Under the pieces are notes generated by a model. It saw nothing but the letters and a program-made list of their open reading frames with translations, made no database searches and was not told the origin of the DNA. Made by a program: the position numbers and the translations under genes. From a virus: a DNA stretch of 23,971 bases. The DNA is taken from positions 1 through 23,971 of the IMG/VR virus record IMGVR_UViG_3300044641_007032. The stretch is one strand, 5' to 3'. Below, in pieces: positions 21,885 through 23,971 of the stretch (its first letter is position 1; every line of letters starts with the position of its first letter).

Positions 21885-22424
21885 TCAGTTGGTCGCGAAC
21901 ACGTAGACGCCGCGGGGGGCGTCGTGAACCTCGACGTCGCCGGAAAGCCGCAGGTCGTTTGCCATGCGGTCCCAGTCCACGTATCGGGCCGGGTGCCACC
22001 AAGAGCCGCCGGCGGCCTTGTCGGCGTCGTAGCCGACGTCGTCCCAAAAGCTCTCGACGTACTCGGCCAGCGTCCGCCATTCGCCGCGGTAGACGTCGGC
22101 GAATTCCGACGGGTCGCGGCCGGCCTCGGCGTCGAGCCAGGCGAGCAACGCGGGCGCGGCGTCGCCGGCCTCGGCGACGGCCTCGCCGATCTCGGCGACG
22201 CGGTCGAGGTCTTCGTACTCGCCGATGTCGCCTAATCCCTCGTGGTCGTGGATGGCGAATTCCTCGGCGCCGGGCTCGGGGCTCTCGGCGAGCATCGCGG
22301 CGATTTCATCGCGGATGGCGTCGGCCCCGATCGTGGCGTCGATCCATCGGCCGTGGAGCCGGCCGGCGTTGTAGGCGGCAAGGCAGGCGGCGTAGATGCG
22401 GGGCGTGGTGTTGGTGGCGTTCAT
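21885..22424 (-). CDS. ardA: ArdA-type antirestriction protein
   Basis: A 179-residue, strongly acidic protein. The opening TPRIYAACLAAYNAGRLHGRWID (residues 7-29) and EEFAIHDHEG (54-63) match the ArdA family, whose members mimic DNA and block type I restriction-modification enzymes. Length agrees with the usual 165-180 residues. The C-terminus (WHPARYVDWDRMANDLRLSGD) is the familiar final domain. ArdA is common on conjugative elements and some phages; here it heads the six-gene ArdA unit (22424 to 19923). The promoter and operator B lie upstream at 22492-22520. Confidence 0.88.
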   Translation of the reverse strand: MNATNTTPRIYAACLAAYNAGRLHGRWIDATIGADAIRDEIAAMLAESPEPGAEEFAIHDHEGLGDIGEYEDLDRVAEIGEAVAEAGDAAPALLAWLDAEAGRDPSEFADVYRGEWRTLAEYVESFWDDVGYDADKAAGGSWWHPARYVDWDRMANDLRLSGDVEVHDAPRGVYVFATN

Positions 22425-22491
22425 CGTTTGGGTTCCTCGGTTCAAGTGGTTTCCGCCGATTGACCGCGGCGGCGTCGGTTGTTTCGTAGGT

Positions 22492-22520
22492 GTTATATCC
22501 AATCGGCAACAAGTGGGGAA
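22492..22520 (-). promoter_or_regulatory. Promoter-like -10 with operator palindrome (ArdA unit)
   Basis: Minus strand: TATAAC at 22492-22497 is a good -10 box. The 16-base operator-like site is at 22495-22510 (plus-strand form ATATCCAATCGGCAAC). The -35 region (TTCCCC at 22515-22520) is poor, so activation or a different upstream element is possible. Confidence 0.45.
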
Positions 22521-22524
22521 GGGC

Positions 22525-22725
22525 TCACAATTTTTTTTCGGCGTCGGCGGCTTTCGCGGCCTCGGCGGCCTCCAGGTGGCGGACAAGCTCGCGGGCCTCT
22601 TGGCGGTCGTCGCACGTGGCGACCCACGAGCGGCGGCCGTCGGCCTCCAGGGCCTCGACCTCGAACCAGTAGCAAGCGCCGCGGCTGCGGGGGTCGGAAA
22701 TTTTTCGGATTAGATAAGTGGGCAT
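22525..22725 (-). CDS. Hypothetical protein (66 aa)
   Basis: The sequence MPTYLIRKISDPRSRGACYWFEVEALEADGRRSWVATCDDRQEARELVRHLEAAEAAK forms an antiparallel beta sheet followed by a helix, like a small single-domain fold. The leader is CAGGAGCCCCGACGATG. It follows the gene at 22809-23066 in the same unit. Function unknown. Confidence 0.5.
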   Translation of the reverse strand: MPTYLIRKISDPRSRGACYWFEVEALEADGRRSWVATCDDRQEARELVRHLEAAEAAKAADAEKKL

Positions 22726-22752
22726 CGTCGGGGCTCCTGTGGTTGGGGTTGA

Positions 22753-22805
22753 AAATCCTGGAACACGTGGGCGGGCGATAATTCCTGGAACACGCGGGCG
22801 GGGGG
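22753..22805. repeat. Degenerate pair of the 25-bp repeat
   Basis: Copies begin near 22753 and 22780, sharing TCCTGGAACACG and a GGGCG tail with the perfect pair at 19893-19942. The spacing here is 27 bases rather than 25. They lie between the stop of the gene at 22809 and the start of the gene at 22725. Confidence 0.6.
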
Positions 22806-22808
22806 CGT

Positions 22809-23066
22809 TTACTCCGCGAATAGGTCAAGGGTCCGCGGCTTTGCGGCCGGCAGTGTGCTGGTGAATCGCGGCGGCTCGGTTGCTCCGTGGTCGGCGAGTT
22901 TCTTCACGAAGAATTCCGCCGTCCACCAGCAATCGGAACCGCGGCCGCCGGCAATGTCTGCGGCTCGGCTCAATTCGCCGGCAGCCATTGTTTCGACGAC
23001 GCGGCGGACGTCCGCCGGCATGGCGGATAGTTCGGCGGACAGTCTGCAGAATTGATTAAACGTCAT
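22809..23066 (-). CDS. Hypothetical helical protein (85 aa)
   Basis: The protein begins MTFNQFCRLSAELSAMPADVRRVVETMAAGELSRAADIAGGRGSDCWWTAEFFVKKLADHG and is helical with two Trp in the middle. It follows a promoter with operator (unit E) by about 7 bases, with GGAG in the short leader. Function unknown. Confidence 0.5.
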   Translation of the reverse strand: MTFNQFCRLSAELSAMPADVRRVVETMAAGELSRAADIAGGRGSDCWWTAEFFVKKLADHGATEPPRFTSTLPAAKPRTLDLFAE

Positions 23067-23079
23067 GGCAGGGGGCTCC

Positions 23080-23108
23080 GTTGTAGTCGTTCGGCAACAA
23101 AGGGTCAA
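23080..23108 (-). promoter_or_regulatory. Promoter with operator palindrome (unit 4)
   Basis: Minus strand: -35 TTGACC (23103-23108), 17-base spacer, -10 TACAAC (23080-23085). The operator-like site is at 23083-23098 (plus-strand form GTAGTCGTTCGGCAAC), sharing the right arm TCGGCAAC with the sites at 22495 and 23726. Confidence 0.5.
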
Positions 23109-23716
23109 AAAGGAACAACGCGACGCGGCCGGCCCATAGTGGGGTGACGGCGAAAGTTTTCGGCGGCGGACCTTGAAACGAGATAGCAGCGGCCGACGCG
23201 GACGGCCGGCAGGCGGCCGGCCTTGACGAGTTGCCGCAACCATTGTTCGGTTACGTCCGCGAGGCCGGCGGCCTCCGGCAGCGGCACCAGGTCCGACACG
23301 TCGCCGACGGCTGGCACGGCGGCCGCCGGTGCTTCTGCGGCGGCCTTGTCGATCGCCTTTCGCATAGTCTCATCGGCCGTCGGCAAAACTGGTGCAGGAG
23401 CCGTCACAAGGTCCCACAATGCGGCGGCCGGGTCGTCGGCTCCTAATTCGGGAATTTCGCCGGCCGCGAGTTCGCGGGCGATGTCGTCAAAGCCTCGAAC
23501 GTTCGTCGCGTCGCCGGTCGTCGTGGCGTGCCGGTTTTTGAATTGGAACTGGCCGGCGTGTTTGACGCCCAAATAGGCGAAAGCAATTTTTCGAGCTTCA
23601 AGCGTACGGGCGATCGCGGCCGTTTCGAATTCGCGAAGCTCAGCATAAATCGCCCGGACGGCCGACCATTCAAGGCCTAATTCCGCGGCGGCGTTTTTGT
23701 GCTCCGTTGTTCTCAT
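23105..23716 (-). CDS. Helix-turn-helix protein with GRPR tail (203 aa)
   Basis: The N-terminal 65 residues are helical (TEHKNAAAELGLEWSAVRAIYAELREFETAAIARTLEARKIAFAYLGV). The middle is Pro/Ala-rich. The C-terminal 55 residues form an excisionase-type winged helix: LVPLPEAAGLADVTEQWLRQLVKAGRLPAVRVGRCYLVSRSAAENFRRH, followed by GRPRRVV. The shape resembles the 71-residue protein at 19621-19836. The ATG at 23716 lies at the predicted transcription start, so the mRNA may be leaderless. It is a candidate master regulator of the minus-strand units. Confidence 0.6.
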   Translation of the reverse strand: MRTTEHKNAAAELGLEWSAVRAIYAELREFETAAIARTLEARKIAFAYLGVKHAGQFQFKNRHATTTGDATNVRGFDDIARELAAGEIPELGADDPAAALWDLVTAPAPVLPTADETMRKAIDKAAAEAPAAAVPAVGDVSDLVPLPEAAGLADVTEQWLRQLVKAGRLPAVRVGRCYLVSRSAAENFRRHPTMGRPRRVVPF

Positions 23717-23722
23717 GCTTGT

Positions 23723-23751
23723 ATTGTTACCTATCGGCAACAACCGAACAA
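23723..23751 (-). promoter_or_regulatory. Promoter with operator palindrome (unit 5)
   Basis: Minus strand: -35 TTGTTC (23746-23751), 17-base spacer, -10 AACAAT (23723-23728). The operator-like site is at 23726-23741, GTTACCTATCGGCAAC, the best palindrome of the set. This would be autoregulation if the protein it drives is the repressor. Confidence 0.55.
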
Positions 23752-23904
23752 GGGGGTTAAAAATAAAAAAAGTTTTTCGGTCAAATTGGCGGCCGAATTT
23801 TCTGCTTTTCAGTATTTCGAGGCCGAAATATCTAATTGGACAGTTTGGTGAAATCGAATTTCGGCAACCCGAATTCCCCCCATACGTGGGGGGTCTCGAG
23901 GCCG
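23752..23904. other. AT-rich gap with no gene
   Basis: This stretch has A- and T-runs (AAAAAAAGTTTTT near 23764) in a G+C-rich sequence. A half-site TCGGCAAC occurs at 23861-23868. No convincing ORF is present on either strand. It may be a control or origin region at the end of the early block. Confidence 0.35.
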
Positions 23905-23971
23905 TCACGGGCTCCAGGCCTCACGGGCTCCAGGTCTCACGGTTTCCAGGTCTCACGGTCTCACGGTCTCA
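23905..23971. repeat. Tandem repeat: 16-bp units shifting to 8-bp units
   Basis: Units of TCACGGGCTCCAGGYC begin at 23905, 23921 and 23937, the third with GGTTTCC in place of GGGCTCC. Then TCACGGTC occurs at 23953 and 23961, and a partial unit ends the window. The array runs off the edge. Confidence 0.8.

Noticed and set aside
21039-22235. 398-residue plus-strand open frame
   Set aside because: Rich in Gly, Arg and Ser, and antisense to several well-supported minus-strand genes including ArdA; typical of G+C-rich shadow frames.
19893-22805. CRISPR array
   Set aside because: The repeated units occur in only two pairs with almost no spacer between copies; not a CRISPR pattern.
23223-23576. 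117-residue plus-strand open frame
   Set aside because: Antisense to the HTH gene; Ala/Ser-rich shadow composition.
23905-23971. CRISPR array at the right edge
   Set aside because: Units of 16 and 8 bases are directly adjacent with no unique spacers.

Overview
The window looks like part of a tailed-phage genome or prophage (siphovirus-like) from a G+C-rich bacterium. No 16S rRNA or other marker is present. Small-protein families such as the TYPACSYGEW and AETGRRLPAGS types, the short tail chaperone module and the tail proteins resemble, from memory, those of Planctomycetota-associated phages, so that host is an inference. I see no terminase large subunit, portal, capsid, integrase or polymerase, so the window is an internal piece of a larger element.

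Positions 1-1060 (+): very small genes (coiled-coil and zinc-ribbon proteins) and an HNH nuclease, closed by a hairpin terminator. Positions 1120-4896 (+): a tightly overlapping operon, mostly ATGA/GTGA junctions, of small membrane or secreted proteins. It includes a secreted CPPC thioredoxin-like protein and a membrane-anchored papain-like (C1A) cysteine protease with Cys, His and Asn visible. Positions 4897-5082 are non-coding, with a strong hairpin whose loop can pair upstream (possible pseudoknot). Positions 5083-7750 (+): a three-gene glycan cassette (GH130-like beta-propeller, SAM methyltransferase, GT2-type glycosyltransferase), 1 nt from the first tail gene.

Positions 7752-15456 (+): the tail module, comprising tail completion and neck proteins, two related tail-tube-like proteins, a G/GT chaperone pair probably joined by a -1 frameshift, a 777-residue tape measure, and four further proteins that are probably tail or virion components. 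Positions 15549-18657 (+): a small HExxH metalloprotease, an unknown protein, a metallophosphoesterase, a DUF6378-type protein and a beta-rich protein.

Positions 18654-23716 (-): a convergent block of fourteen small genes, probably early or accessory. It includes an ArdA-type antirestriction protein and two helix-turn-helix proteins with GRPR-type tails. Five sites in this block share a palindromic element related to GTTACCTATCGGCAAC placed inside or over a promoter-like sequence, which would divide the block into five co-regulated units. Within the ArdA unit, six genes share a leader (AGGA, then usually nine bases, then ATG), and each of the five internal gene boundaries carries a GC-rich hairpin just after the stop codon. 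A 25-bp tandem repeat occurs in two places. The window ends in an AT-rich gap and a 16-bp/8-bp tandem repeat. This regulated minus-strand array is the strongest candidate for an undescribed system.
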